A stretch of 64,000 nucleotides of DNA, from NCBI GenBank assembly GCA_015847255.1, contig JADLZK010010182.1:87827-151826 (forward strand), given 5' to 3'. Source of the DNA: Hyparrhenia diplandra. Taxonomy: Eukaryota > Streptophyta > Magnoliopsida > Poales > Poaceae. This document shows positions 40,146 to 52,845 of this stretch, one piece after another. The notes beneath the pieces are model-generated. The model saw only the letters and a list, made by a program, of their open reading frames with translations, was not told the origin of the DNA and ran no database searches. The position numbers and the translations under genes were made by a program. How positions within the stretch are numbered: the stretch's first letter is position 1; each line of letters starts with the position of its first letter.

Positions 40146-43100
40146 TTGATTGGCAGACCAATCATGAGACTTTTACAGGAAGAACCATTGCGAGGTCACT
40201 TAGACTTCAAGGTTGGGAATTCCACCATGACTATTCCTCTTGATCGATCTATTAATACGATAGTGGAATCTAGACCCGAACAAGACCCTATTGAGGAGGT
40301 CTTAATGGCATCTCTACAAGAGATGGCCCAACCATCCTTCGACGTTGAACACTTCGTTGAAGAAGAAGAAGAAGAGTTGGTAAAACCCATTGAGCTAGAC
40401 GAAACTGAACAACCTCCACCTCCTTCAATAGAATTAAAACCACTTCCTCCTGGCTTAAAATATGTCTTCCTTCATAATAATCGAGAAACTCCAGCCATTA
40501 TCAGTGACAAGCTTTCCCAAGAAGAGACTGATAAACTTGTCACTATTCTAGAAAGACATAAAAAAGCCATAGGCTACTCACTTGGAGACCTCATAGGGAT
40601 TAGCCCCGCACTCTGCATGCATCGTATCCCTATTGATCCAGATGCATCACCCTCTAGGAAACCACAACGTAGACTTAACAGGGCTATGCGAGAAGTTGTT
40701 AATAAAGAGATCCTAAAGCTCCTACACGCTGGGATTATTTATCCCGTTCCTCATAGCGAGTGGGTTAGCCCTGTCCAAGTTGTGCCAAAGAAGGGAGGAA
40801 TGACGGTCGTTAGGAATGAGAAGAATGAACTTATTCCTCAACGAACCATCACAGGGTGGCGCATGTGCATTGATTACCGAAAACTCAACAAGGCTACAAA
40901 GAAAGATCACTTTCCATTACCTTTCATTGATGAAATGTTGGAACGGCTTGCAAATCATTCTTTCTATTGTTTCCTTGATGGTTATTCTCGTTATCATCAA
41001 ATTCCAATCCACCCCCGCCGACCAAAGTAAGACCACTTTTACATGCCCGTATGGAACTTATGCATACCGACGAATGTCGTTCGGATTATGCAATGCTCCA
41101 GCTTCTTTCCAACGGTGCATGATGTCTATTTTCTCTGATATGATTGAGAAAATCATGGAAGTGTTCATGGACGATTTCACTGTCTATGGCAAAACTTTCG
41201 ATGATTGTTTAGAGAACTAAGATAAAGTCTTACAAAGGTGTCAAGAAAAGTCCTTAGTCCTGAACTGGGAGAAATGCCATTTTATGGTTCAGGAAGGAAT
41301 AGTACTTGGACATAAGATATCCGAAAGTGGGATAGAGGTGGATAGAGCAAAGATTGAAGTTATTGAACAACTTCCACCTCCCACAAATGTGAAAGGAGTC
41401 CGAAGCTTCTTGGGACATGCAGGGTTCTATTGGCGCTTTATCAAAGATTTTTCTCAAATTGCTAGACCCCTGACTAGTGTTTTAGCTAAAGATGCACCTT
41501 TCATCTTTAGTAATGAGTGCCATGAATCATTCCAAATCCTTAAAAGAGCACTCATTTCAGCTTCAATTATTCAACCACCTGATTTTAATCTTCCTTTTGA
41601 GATCTTGTGTGATGCTAGCGACTTTGCGGTTGGTGCCGTTTTAGGCCAAACCAAGGATAAGAAGCATTATGCCATATCCTATGCTAGCAAAACCCTGTCT
41701 GGAGCACAGCTCAATTATTATACCACTGAAAAAGAGCTGTTGGCTCCTGTCTGGAGCACAGCTCAATTATTATACCACTGAAAAAGAGCTGTTGGCTGTT
41801 GTCTTTGCTATAGACAAGTTTAGATCTTATTTAGTGGGGGCAAAGGTAATAGTTTACACAGACCATGCTGCTCTTAAGTACCTCCTCACTAAGAAAGATG
41901 CTAAGCCTCGGCTACTTCGATGGATTCTTCTACTCCAAGAGTTTGACTTAGAAATCCGAGATAAAAAGGGAGTAGAGAATTCGGTAGCTGATCACTTGTC
42001 TAGGATTCCATACAAGGAGACACATGAGCTACCCATCAATGATTATCTAAGGGATGACACCTTGCTCATGATAACACACTCCGATCCATGGTATGCAAAC
42101 ATCGTGAACTTAAAAGTAACAGGCTATGTCCCACCTGGTGAAGACAAAAGAAAACTAGTCTATGAGAGTCGTCATCACCTATGGGATGAGCCTTATCTTT
42201 TCCGAGTTTGCGCCGATGGGTTGTTGAGAAGATGTGTTCCTATGGCTGAGGCTACTCAAATTATGGAAAGATGTCATGCCTCGCCATATGGAGGACATTA
42301 TGGAGCATTCCGGACGCATGCCAAGATATGGCAAAGTGGTTTTTTCTGGCCAACGATGTATGCAGATACAAAGGAATTTGTCAGAAGATGCCACAGATGC
42401 CAAAAGCATGGAAACATAAATACACGAAATGCAATGCCTCTCATAAACAATCTCCAAATTGAACTATTTGATGTTTGGGGGATTGATTATATGGGGCCAT
42501 TTCCCAAGTCTGGAAATTACGAGTACATCTTGGTGGCCGTAGACTATGTATCCAAATGGGTAGAAGCAATGCCATGTCGAACGAGTGATTCAAAACATGC
42601 AAAGAAAATGTTCCATGAAATCATATTTCCTTGTTTTGGTACACCTCGGGTGGTCATAAGCGATGGAGGATCCCATTTCATCGATAAAGTCTTCCGAAAG
42701 TATTTAGCAGATCATGGGATTCGTCATAACGTTGCAACACCATACCATCCTCAAACTAGCGGTCAAGCAGAAACATCTAACAAACAAATCAAAAATATTA
42801 TGCAAAAGACTATGGATGAAATGGGGAAGACATGGAAGGATCAGCTTCCAGATGCACTATGGGCTTACCGAACTGCATACAAGACACCTATAGGCATGTC
42901 ACCTTATCAACTTGTATATGGGAAAACATGCCATTTGCCTGTTGAATTAGAGTTCAAGGCTCATTGGGCGATCAAGAAATGGAACATGGATCTCCACCTA
43001 GCCGGAAGAGAAGCGCCACGATGCAACTATCGAGCTAGAAGAATGGAGAGAAAAGGCTTATCACAACTCCAAAATCTACAAAGAGAGAACAAAAAGATGG

Positions 43101-43339
43101 CATGATAAGAGAATCAAGCACAAGGAGTTCAAGCACGAGACAAAGTTCTACTATTCAATTCAAGAGTAAAGCTCTTTGGACATGGTAAGTTGCGAAGTAA
43201 GTGGGATAGACCATATAATGTCGTCGACACGTCAACGCATGGAGCCATCACCATCCAAGATGATACAGGGAACACGTTCAAGGTAAATGGACAACGTTTG
43301 AAAGTTTACTTAGAGCCACAGATCAACATGGTTGAGGAG
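40146..43339 (+). pseudogene. pol: Athila-2 RT, RNase H and integrase, broken
   Basis: RT: HAGIIYPVPHSEWVSPVQVV and IDYRKLNKATKKDHFPLPFI, a frameshift in a C-run near 41018, then TTFTCPYGTYAYRRMSFGLC and EVFMDDFTVYG with both Asp. An in-frame stop at 41218-41220 is followed by the same frame. RNase H: FEILCDASDFAVGAVLGQ, then a 52-bp tandem duplication that shifts the frame, then VYTDHAALKYLL and VADHLSRI. Integrase: WPTMYADTKEFVRRCHRCQK, FDVWGIDYMGPFP, VISDGGSHFIDK, YHPQTSGQAETSNK and DALWAYRTAYKTPIGMSPYQ, with a frameshift near 43015 and an end at LRSKWDRPYNVV. The last residues are cut by LARD-. Intact catalytic residues suggest a copy that was active until fairly recently. Confidence 0.9.
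41697..41800 (+). repeat. 52-bp tandem duplication in the Athila-2 RNase H
   Basis: The unit beginning GTCTGGAGCACAGCTCAATT is present twice (41697-41748 and 41749-41800) with almost no change. As 52 is not a multiple of three, it shifts the reading frame within the TTEKELLA motif. Confidence 0.92.
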
Positions 43340-44476
43340 TGTTGGCATTTGTTAAGTGCTAAAAGAACATGAAGGATTCTGCAAGCGCACAGAACACCTA
43401 CCATTGTAGCTTTTCCCTAGGATGAGTATTCTAGAGTATCGTATCCACAGGGAAGCTTTGGCTAAAGAATTCTAATAAGTCACAATCATGTATCCACTAA
43501 CTTAGCAAACCACTAGACTATAGTGAGGGGGTAATTGTTAAAGGATAAGTAAAGCATAAAATAATAACCTAAGATATCAAAGAATAATTAAACTAATCAA
43601 GAGGTCATAGAGAGAGATCAAGGTTCCTGAGTACTTCTCTATTACTTAGGTTCTATGATAGCAATTATACTAATGCACTTTGGAGCAAAGAGGTCCGTCC
43701 CAACTCGAAGAAGACGGGAAGAAGGTAGTTGGGAGAAGGCTGCCAAAAGCTCTACGAAAAACACCAATCCGAACGTGGTGGACTACAAAGGCCTTACGAG
43801 TCTGTCACCCCGGGGCTACCACAACTATCCGTGGGATTGGGCGCAACCTCAGGTAACCTATAGCCTAGACACTAAGTCTACACTATCGATTACTACTCTA
43901 GCTACCTAGCATAACTAGAGCCCTCAATACGAGCGGAGATCCCATGCAATAGCATAACAACTATACTAACCATATATGAAATAATGGAAGTAAATAGAGA
44001 AGATAAATATATGAATCATAGGCCTTGGCGATGAACGATGACCATTGGATCAAACCGACCTTCAATAACGGTGTAGATACAACCTCAAGGTTGGTTACAA
44101 ACCGACCCTATGAAGATGATTTGGATCGGCATCTTGAAGCTTTGGCGGCGGCCTAAATCCCACGGGCGCCGCCAGGTCTTGTGGTTAAACCGAGCCAGGG
44201 TTTCTCCCGGTGTCTTTCGGTACCTTCTAGAGTGTTTTAGTCCACATTTTGGGTCGAGTTACTTCATGGTTAAGTCTTGTCATCGTATGTGAGATATATT
44301 CGGAACTTTCTCCATTCTTTCTCAGTATTTATACGTTAAGTCCCCTCGAAAAGATATAAATCGCCAAAGCTCGTGGAATTATGTTAGTTAAACCCCTAGT
44401 CTATGTTGATATATATTTTTAAGCCCTTATCTATGTTTAGTTGACTAGTAATATTATGCTATAACAGGTGTCAACA
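43340..44476 (-). repeat. LARD- 3' LTR with a 300-bp deletion
   Basis: 1137 bp, against 1437 bp in the partner. The missing block lies after GAATCATA near 44020, where the sequence jumps to GGCCTTGGCGATGAACG. The deletion removes the TATA region and the TAGAAGTAGATTAG repeats that lie at 52100-52390 in the partner. Confidence 0.88.
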
Positions 44477-46982
44477 AGTTCCCCCAAGCTTACCCTTTGC
44501 TAGTCTCTAGCAAAGCCAAACTTAGCAATGGATCAGGAGTTGCTTCAACGCTTTCACACCTCAAAAGTACACATGCTTTCAAACAAAATTTCTCCTCCAG
44601 ATAAAATTTGTTCAAATTTCAACTTACCCATATTACCTTTAACCATGGAGCTTATAGCCATATTACCTTTAACCATGGAGCTTATAGCCTTTTTTTGGGA
44701 TCTTGGGTAATTGAAAGATAGAACAATCAAGTCAAGCACTATGTCTCAAACACTTTGTTCAACCTTCATTCTGGAGTTTTTGCAAGTTTTCAAAATAAAA
44801 CTCAAAGTTCCTTTTGTATGACCCTCTCAAGTCTCTCATTTATGGTATTTGTGGATCCTTACTTAGGCAATAATGTTATGTTGCCTTTCTCTCATAGTAT
44901 GTGGTATTTTTGGAATAAGGCAGTAGGACACTATGCCTTCTCCTCTCTCACCCTATATCTAAGGCTTATATCTGGAACTCATAGGTGGGAGAAACTAATT
45001 TTACTTACTAAGCATATATTGTAAATTCAAGCAATGGATCCAAAGTTACAAGTCACACTGATCAAGTGGTGCATGTGTATGGTGGATAGAATAAAAATGG
45101 TATGGAATATAGTAAGGTGTAAGGAAAAGATGATGGGAAATCTTACTTATGCTCCTCGAGGAATCTTCTCTCTTTGGAAATTCTGTAGAGAATCTGGGTT
45201 GTATCTTTTTCTTTCTTTCTTTTAGAGAGGTGGGCTCTGCTCACCCTAGACTTTTGTCTTTTATTTCCTCTCTTTAAAGATGTGGGTTCTACTCACCCTC
45301 GGACACTTGTCCATTTTTCATCTTTATTATTTTTTTCTTTTTCTTAGGGAGGTAGGCTCTACTCGCCCGTAGGACTTTTGTCCATTTTTCATCTCCTTTT
45401 TTTTTCTTTGGGAGGTAGGCTCTACTCGCCCGTAGGACTTTTGTCCATTTTTCATCTCCCTTTCTTTTTTTTTAATCTACAACCTAGATCTCTTTTGTAA
45501 TAACTTGTGAGAGGTAAATAAATGTAATGGAGCTTTTGTAAGATATTGGCTAGCAATGAATGAGTGGATGGGTATAGTGAATATTTTTGGTTGTTCTCTT
45601 CTAGGATAGGAGTAGAATATTTTTGGTGAATATTTGGTGGATGCTTTGTGGATGCGTACTTCCAGAGTAGAAGTAGCAATAATGCAAGTGGAATAGAGTG
45701 TGGTGGAGTGGATTGTGCATGATCAGCATGACAAGTTTCTAAGGGTCGACAAAGATTGAACAAACTCAATGCAAAGCAAGCAGCCTATATATATGTCAAA
45801 GGGTTTTCCTAATCTAGGGAGCATGTATATATGGCTGTGGTAGGAGGTTCAACACTCTTGTCACACAAGAACTTATCATGTGCACTTTTAATTTTCAAAA
45901 GATAAATCTCCAGAAATCTAGTATCACTAGGAGTAAGATAAATAGTAGCTCAGACTCTCATATATCATATCCGTCAATTACCTAGACTTTAGAGCAAGCA
46001 TTTGCTACCCACAGGTTTCAGGTTCAAAGCAAATCTCAAGTCAAGCAGTTGCATTAAAAGCTCGAGAGAAATTAAGCTTGAAAGGTAGGTACTTGAAAGG
46101 AATTACGACGGAACAACTATTCATCATCTCCAAGGCTAGAGATTATCTTTAGAGTTTATTTTATTATCACACTCTAATAAAGACTCTTTTATAAAGACTA
46201 TATAGACTTTATTTATTTGGTTTCCTTAGTTATGCATCTTTTTATATCTTTCCAAAGCAAACAAATCTAGCTAATATTAAATAAGATAGAAGGATACTTA
46301 TCTGGATACATGGGGGTTGCCCTCCCCCAAGCTGGATGTTGACATAGTCTTTGATGATGATGTGGAAGTAGAGGTAGACAACGACGATGGTGTCATCCTA
46401 TCATCTCTCTCTTCCTTTAATCCTGCTGAACTCAAATAAACAACAAAGCTAGTGGAACTAGTTAAGCGTTAATGTTTTTAGCCACTTAGCTTCTTGTTGC
46501 CAAAGATAATTCTATTAAGACAGTAGTTCAGCTGCATTAATATATTTTTGGATTTTCTATGCAAAGAAAAATGATGCATGCATATTTATTCTATTTTTAT
46601 GCCACCACAATAACTATCCTTGTGGGTTGTTACACACCACAAAATTACTCACATGGGGCTTAGAGTTTTTCAAAGTATATGCAACAAACAAATATTTATT
46701 TTCTTTTCTAATGCAAGGCTTGTGCTATAATGTAAATATGCTAAAAGAAAATAATTATGCATCGCAATAAGGTAAATATGGATAACTACCGATCTTACCT
46801 TTTCGGCGAGGGTTCAAGTGTTTTAAGTCCTCTGAACAAGACTTCTTACCTTGTCATTTCCTTGAGCGTATTATCGATTTTGACAATCGTGCTCCATGAG
46901 ATGCTGAAGGACGACGTCACCCATGTTCTTTGCTGGTCTTATGAGTTGGAGTGAAACGTAGGCAACATCTTGTTTTAGTGTG
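44477..46982 (-). other. Non-coding internal region of LARD-, part 1
   Basis: Collinear in reverse with the 3' half of the LARD+ interior. It includes a short duplication (ATATTACCTTTAACCATGGA, twice, near 44630-44680) and the repeats listed separately. Short open stretches correspond to sequence also present in LARD+ and carry no known domain. Confidence 0.7.
45224..45463 (-). repeat. Four tandem units of the 3' untranslated repeat
   Basis: Each unit has GAGGT(A/G)GGCTCTACTC(G/A)CCC, then GGACTTTTGTCC (TTGTC or ACTTGTCC variants) and CATTTTTCATC, with a period of about 60 bp. Two units near 45350-45460 are almost identical. Confidence 0.85.
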
Positions 46983-46987
46983 CATGC

Positions 46988-48739
46988 TGTTGACGGTCGT
47001 TAACTACCTATTTTTATACCGTCAACACCTGCATAAAACATTCATATTTAAATACCAAACTTAGTGATAGGGCTTGAAACTAATTCATTCCACAAGTTTT
47101 GGTATTTTCAAGAGCAATGCAGGAATTCTCCATTTATCGTAAAGAAAAGGTATCTTAAAAGGCAAAACAAAGTACACCATCACGGAGAGCTCGTCGCGCT
47201 GATCGAAATGGATATATTACCTGATATATTTAGACTCCGGATGGAAAAGATATCGAACAAACAAAAGTACACATGAAATGAGGATCCACACCTGCTGCTA
47301 CAGAACCATGCATGGCCTATCACCGAGCGACACGTGGCAGAAGCAGCAGCACCAGCGTACCCGCACAGCTGCCACAGCAGCTGACAGGCGGGCCCCGCCT
47401 GCTCCTCCACGGTCAGCAGCAGGGGGGGACAGGGCGACCGGGCCAGCCAATCAGGCGACGCCGCCTGGCCCGGCTGCCTCCCCACGCCGACGGGCGCGCA
47501 CGCACGCGGGCGGGAACTCGAATTCGAACGGACGAATAGCAGCGCGACACGTGGCGGCTCAGGCGCAGTCGCGCGCGCGCTCACGCGCGGGACGCGCGGA
47601 CGCGGTTCTTCCGGCCCGCCCGGGACACGTGGCGAGCGCGGAGGGGGTCGCCCGAGGCGGTTGCTGGTCCAGCGCGCGTGGACCGCCCAAACCAGCCGGT
47701 TCAGCTGCGCGGGAGGCCGGATTACTTTCCAGAAATGCAAAACAGGCACCAGTTCTCCGGTTTAGGTCCGGTTCGAGGCCTTCCTGGCCGGTTCTCTTCC
47801 GGTTTTCGCCACCATTCACAAGGAAACTTTGTTGCCGACCCTGTGAAGGACGGTTGCATGCAGTGGAGGCGCCAGGAAATATTGCCTTGTATAGAGATGG
47901 CCCTCTCCTCCCCTCTCCTATAAATAGAGGCCATTCTCTTCATTGTAAACACACACCAATTCCAAGGGCAAGAGTCTCTCCCTCTCCTCTAAGAGAGCTC
48001 TCCCCTCTACTCTTCTACCTCACTCCAATGGGATTAGGCTCACATTAGTAGTAGAGAGATCGGCGGAGGAGAGATGTGAGGGCCGGGAGCGGGGAAGTGC
48101 CGGACTTGTCGGCGACTCCCCAAACTTGTACCTCGGTGGATTCGTGCTCAGCTCCCTCATGGGATCTTGGCTAAGTAAGTTTCCATGATTCCGATAACCT
48201 TTATTGTCTCATGTTTATCCAAGCATTATCTACTCGTTTACGGGATTGATAGTCGTCCTTGTGGCGGTGCTTTGGTAGAAGGACCCCGGGGACGGGTAAG
48301 CCTTGTATACACGCCAGAGTAATAATCACTAGTGTAGACGTGGTGTCTGGGCTAGGGGTTGCCTATCTTTTGTGGCGCATCCCACGGTTGAGGGGGTAGG
48401 CGGCTGGGTTGTGACAGCCTTGTCCGTCCCTTGTAATCCCCCCACGTTCGGGTGTGGCGTAGTGCTAAATGCCGGTCTCCATCCCAGTTTGGGCGATTGC
48501 CGGTGCCCGAAGTGAACAAGTAGCTCTAAGTGAGGCTAACCATAGATCTTAAAGGTGTACGAATCCTTCTCAATAAATCCTCCCCATCTTTGGCCTTGTG
48601 TGTCCTTGGGCGAACTAGTTAGGAGAGAGTACCTCCGTTCCTGTGGAAAATACGATACCCCTGAATATTTCCGGTGAAAGCTACAACGACAATTCTCAGA
48701 CGCTTGTGGATTCTTCTGCGACGTTAAGAAACGTCAACA
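46988..48739 (+). mobile_element. Solo LTR of a third Athila-type family
   Basis: 1752 bp with ends TGTTGACGGT and AACGTCAACA, flanked by CATGC (46983-46987 and 48740-48744). The first ten bases pair with ACCGTCAACA at 47018-47027. TATA box TATAAATA at 47919-47926. It contains the Athila LTR module at 48381-48462. No internal sequence remains, so it arose by LTR-LTR recombination. A GC- and CpG-rich block at 47330-47710 gives long open frames on both strands that are not genes. Confidence 0.9.
47919..47926 (+). promoter_or_regulatory. TATA box of the solo LTR
   Basis: CTCTCCTATAAATAGAGGCC, followed by a CT-rich leader as in Athila-1. Confidence 0.7.
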
Positions 48740-48744
48740 CATGC

Positions 48745-51380
48745 TTGCAAGACTTTCACTTGTTGAATTTTGGAGAGACCGATAGGCTTCTCCACCTTTT
48801 TGCTCAAAGTGTGTCCTGCTTGCAAAGTCATGGTAGAGATCAAGTGCATGGGCTCTGTTGGTGGGAAAACACCAACAGAACCAAACTTCATTTATTCTTC
48901 TCTAACCATACGCACATCAAACAAGATAGAGTTGATTTATTATATACTTTTCTTAAACCTAACTTGGGTGACAAGATCAGAAGATTGAGCATGATTGTTT
49001 GTGGTTAAAACTTTCGACAAATCGAATCAAGCTCATTGACTCTTGGAAGGGTTTTCTTATCTAAACACCAAAGGCATGATTATGATTATGTTCTTCCAAA
49101 ACAAGGCAAGCAAAATTATGGCTTACAAGATGAGGACTAAGAGATCAAGAGAATGGTGGTAGGAACAACTAAAGAAACAAAACATGTTGAGCTAATGAAA
49201 TTGGATCATGCAAAGGTGTTACTCTAACATGTTTGGCTATTTGTTTATAAACACACCATAGTTGAGAGAAAGCCTATTTATTAACAACTTACCTCAAGAT
49301 GTTACCTTAATTGTTAGAGCATGCCGGCACCGTAACACCTCGTGTTGGATCTTTCCATCTGCTTGAAGCTTTCCTTATTCGGACTCTTGTGTATCCTGTT
49401 CTTCACTTGTCTCCTTTATTGCATCATCCTTTCTTTCTTGTTCTTCAAATTGTGCTAGAACCTTTTAGCTCCTCTGATGGTTTTAGTCCTACAATTTTAG
49501 TTGACAACAGATACCCGAAGGAATACAAGTAATTGTAAACAAGGGTAGAACTGTCATGGAGCTTAAGGTTGCTTTTATGCCAGAAGTTTTGATTGGATAT
49601 TTTATATGCTCACCATGACTTTCTCTCTAGTTGGAAATTTTATTATACCTTAAGTTTGATTTTGATGAATGACATTTGTTAACCAAACAAACTTAGAGAG
49701 ACAAAGTAATAGTGAGTAGAGGGATTGCAAACCAACATGTCAGAGTGATGGGAGCTTGAGTAGAGGAAGAGTAATGTCGGGTGATCTTTAGAAGAGTCGA
49801 CCTTCCTCCCCCATGCTTGAGCCTTCCTGTCACTCGACACTTTAAGTGTGAATGCTGAACCATCCCTAATCGTGTGTTGCAATCACCATGTCCTTAGACG
49901 TTGTTCATCCTTTATTCGTGCAAGGTTAGTGACCAAGTATACCCGAAGGGAACTTGTCCTTGGAATATGTTGTTGTTTTCTTTTAAAGCCTTCATATGCT
50001 CGGATATATATTATTATTATTGTTTTTTAGAACATAAGACATAAGTTGTATACAAATATGTGATTTATATTCACTTACCTGCCTTTTGATGTTCTTATGG
50101 CCTGTAGCTTTGTCCATCCACTTCTTTAGAGTGATTACCTTTCTAGATCGTGTTATATGACACTCTTCTTCATCGAATGGACATAGCACAGACCCTTCCT
50201 CGCAAAATGTTAATGGACACATACCCGAGGGAATACAACATAGTTGGAGTAGGGGTTGTTGTCCAAAGTTCATAAGATTTCATCTATGCTAATGAAAAGG
50301 TGATTCTTTGATTACTCTTAGCACAAATTTTATTTATTCATGTCTTATAACACTTTTTTATGGCTGCACTCTAGTATGTGGATCAAGGCAAGGGGTAACT
50401 TGTAGCAAAAAAGAGAACGCGAATGATTTGATACTTACAGTTCTTCCATTAATGATGAATGAGCCGTATCTTTTGCACAAGGTTGGAGTTCATCATATGC
50501 CTTGCTTCATCTCTCGACCGAGTTCATCTCTTGACTTACCCGAATTGGATTTGAGAGTTTTCTACAGAGGGGGTTAGTCCAACACAATAACCAATGTCTA
50601 CGCTAAGCAATTCTTAGTTCAATAACCAAACTAGACTCCATGTCTAATTTAATTAAGGAAGGCCATTTAACCTAAGCACCACGCTTTAATTTAAAAGCCA
50701 ATGGAAGTATGTCGAAAGTACTTCCAAACCAAAGCATACCATAACAGATAAAGGTAACATTAAAGCACTATAGAGATTTATCCAATTAGAGATGAAAAGA
50801 GCATGATCATGGTGAAGATTTTTTTTTTTTTTTTTATAGATGCAAATGATATGAATGTATGCAAAGGACTAAACATGCAATGGATCTACTATGAGAAAAC
50901 ATAAATTAAGCGGAGTGAATGCATGAGTTGATCAAGTAAACATGCAATGCAATGCAAGAAATTAAATGATAACTACTCAATCAATTTATAGTCCATGAGC
51001 AAGACTTTCTCACCTTTATTGATCATACTTACCATAATGTGCAGCTTCGATGTACGTCACTTGAGATGTATGCGTTGAATTCTTGTGATGGCGACTTCTT
51101 CTTCAATCTATACATGGTTAGAATAATATATATTTAAATACATACCTTGAGATAGCAGGGTTCCAATGTGTGATGAATCTTGAATGATCGTACCTCGGGT
51201 TCTTCAATCTTTTCTTTTCTTTTCTTTTCTTTTTCTTGTGGAATCTTGTCGGAAGGTCGTAACGACTTCTTTTGTCCTGTCTATTCCACAATTCAACGTA
51301 ACAAGGATAATCCTACTAAAGCTAGTGATACACTAAATTAGCGTACATCATGATCATCATTAGAATCTTTAGGCCAATTG
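48745..51380 (-). other. Non-coding internal region of LARD-, part 2
   Basis: Collinear in reverse with the 5' half of the LARD+ interior (for example CTCTAACCATACGCACATC against 21930-21950). It holds a T-run at about 50819-50836 and no coding sequence. Confidence 0.7.
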
Positions 51381-51401
51381 CTTCCCCTAAGAACGGCGCT
51401 A
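51381..51401 (-). other. Primer-binding site of LARD-
   Basis: The minus strand reads TAGCGCCGTTCTTAGGGGAA just after the LTR, a variant of the Athila-2 site and better preserved than in LARD+. Confidence 0.7.
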
Positions 51402-51408
51402 AAAAGCT

Positions 51409-52845
51409 TGTTGGCATTTGTTAAGTGCTAAAAAGAATATGAAGGATTCTCGCAAGCGCACGTAACACCTACCATTGTAGCTTTTCCCTAGGATGAGTTT
51501 TCTAGAGTATCGTATCCACAGAGAAGCTTTGGCTAAAGAATTCTAATAAGTCACAATCATGTATCCACTAACTTAGCAAACCACTAGACTATAGTGAGGG
51601 GGTAATTGTTAAAGGATAAATAAAGCATAAAATAATAACCTAAGATATCAAAGAATAATTAAACTAATCAAGAGGTCAAAGAGAGAGATCAAGGTTCCTT
51701 GAGTACTTCTCTATTACTTAGGTTCTATGATAGCAATTATACTAATGCACTTTGGAGCAAAGCAGTCCGTCCCAACTCGAAGAAGACTGGGAAGAAGGTA
51801 GTTGGGAGAAGGCTGCCAAAAGCTCTACGAAAAACACCAATCCGAACGTGGTGGACTACAAAGGCCTTACAGAGTCTGTCACCCCGGGGCTACCACAACT
51901 ATCCGTGGATTGGGCGCAACCTCGGGTAACCTATAGCCTAGACACCAAGTCTACACTATCGATTACTACTCTAGCTACCTAGCATAACTAGAGCCCTCAA
52001 TACGAGCGGAGATCCCATGCAATAGCATAACAACTATACTAACCATATATGAAATAATGGAAGTAAATAGAGAAGATAAATATATGAATCATAAGTCTTG
52101 TAGAGAAGATACAAAGACATACCATACTCTGAAGACATCTCTAGAACAAGAGCATAGCTCCACTCTCCTTTACTCTTGATTAGATCTAAGTTAGATCTAA
52201 TCTACTTCTAATTACATGGCTAATCTACTTCTAATTACATGACTAATCTACTTCTAATCTACTTCTAATTCACTAATCCCAGAGAGAGGTTATCCTTACA
52301 TTGGGACACCTCTACAAACCGAGAGATAATGAATAGAATGAGATAGAATGAATTCGGTTTAACCACGGGTCGGGGGTCATCTTATATAGGCCTTGGCGAT
52401 GAACGATGACCATTGGATCAAACCGACCTTCAATAACGGGTGTAGATACAACCTCAAGGTCGGTTACAAAAACCGACCTACGAAGATGATTTGGATCAGG
52501 CATCAGAAGCCCGGCCGCCGGCCTAAATCCCACCGGGGCGCCGCCCGTGGTCTTGTGGCCAAACCGAGCTAGGTTTCTCCCGGTGTCTTCGTACCTTCTA
52601 GAGTGTTTTAGTCCACATTTTGGGTCGAGTTACTTCACGGTTAAGTCTTGTCATCGTATGTGAGGTATATTCGGAACTTTCTCCATTCTTCTCTCAGATT
52701 TATCTGTTAAGTCCCCGAAAATATATAAATCACCAAAGCTCGTGGAATTATGTTAGTTAAACCCCTAGTCTATGTTGATATATATTTTTAAGCCCTTATC
52801 CATGTTTAGTTGACTAGTAATAGTATGCTATAACAGGTGTCAACA
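51409..52845 (-). repeat. LARD- 5' LTR
   Basis: 1437 bp. Minus-strand start TGTTGACACC at 52845 and end AATGCCAACA at 51409. The TATA region is complementary to CTTATATAGG near 52381-52390. The hairpin GTTGAC/GTCAAC lies at 52809-52814 and 52839-52844. Confidence 0.92.

Larger units (their letters stand above)
43340..52845 (-). mobile_element. LARD-: non-coding LTR retrotransposon, reverse orientation
   Basis: A relative of LARD+ on the minus strand, flanked by AGGAG (43335-43339 and 52846-52850). LTRs are 43340-44476 and 51409-52845. The primer site is at 51381-51401 and the purine tract complement (GTTCCCCCAAGCTTACC) at 44477. The internal region is 6.9 kb, or about 5.2 kb without the solo LTR at 46988-48739, equal to that of LARD+. 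No gag or pol frame is present. It inserted into the end of the Athila-2 integrase region. Confidence 0.92.

Noticed and set aside
47180..48048. Long open frames on both strands (256 and 189 codons) in the GC-rich part of the solo LTR
   Set aside because: They overlap each other, have low-complexity Arg/Ala/Pro composition and lie inside an LTR with clear borders; high GC explains the lack of stops.
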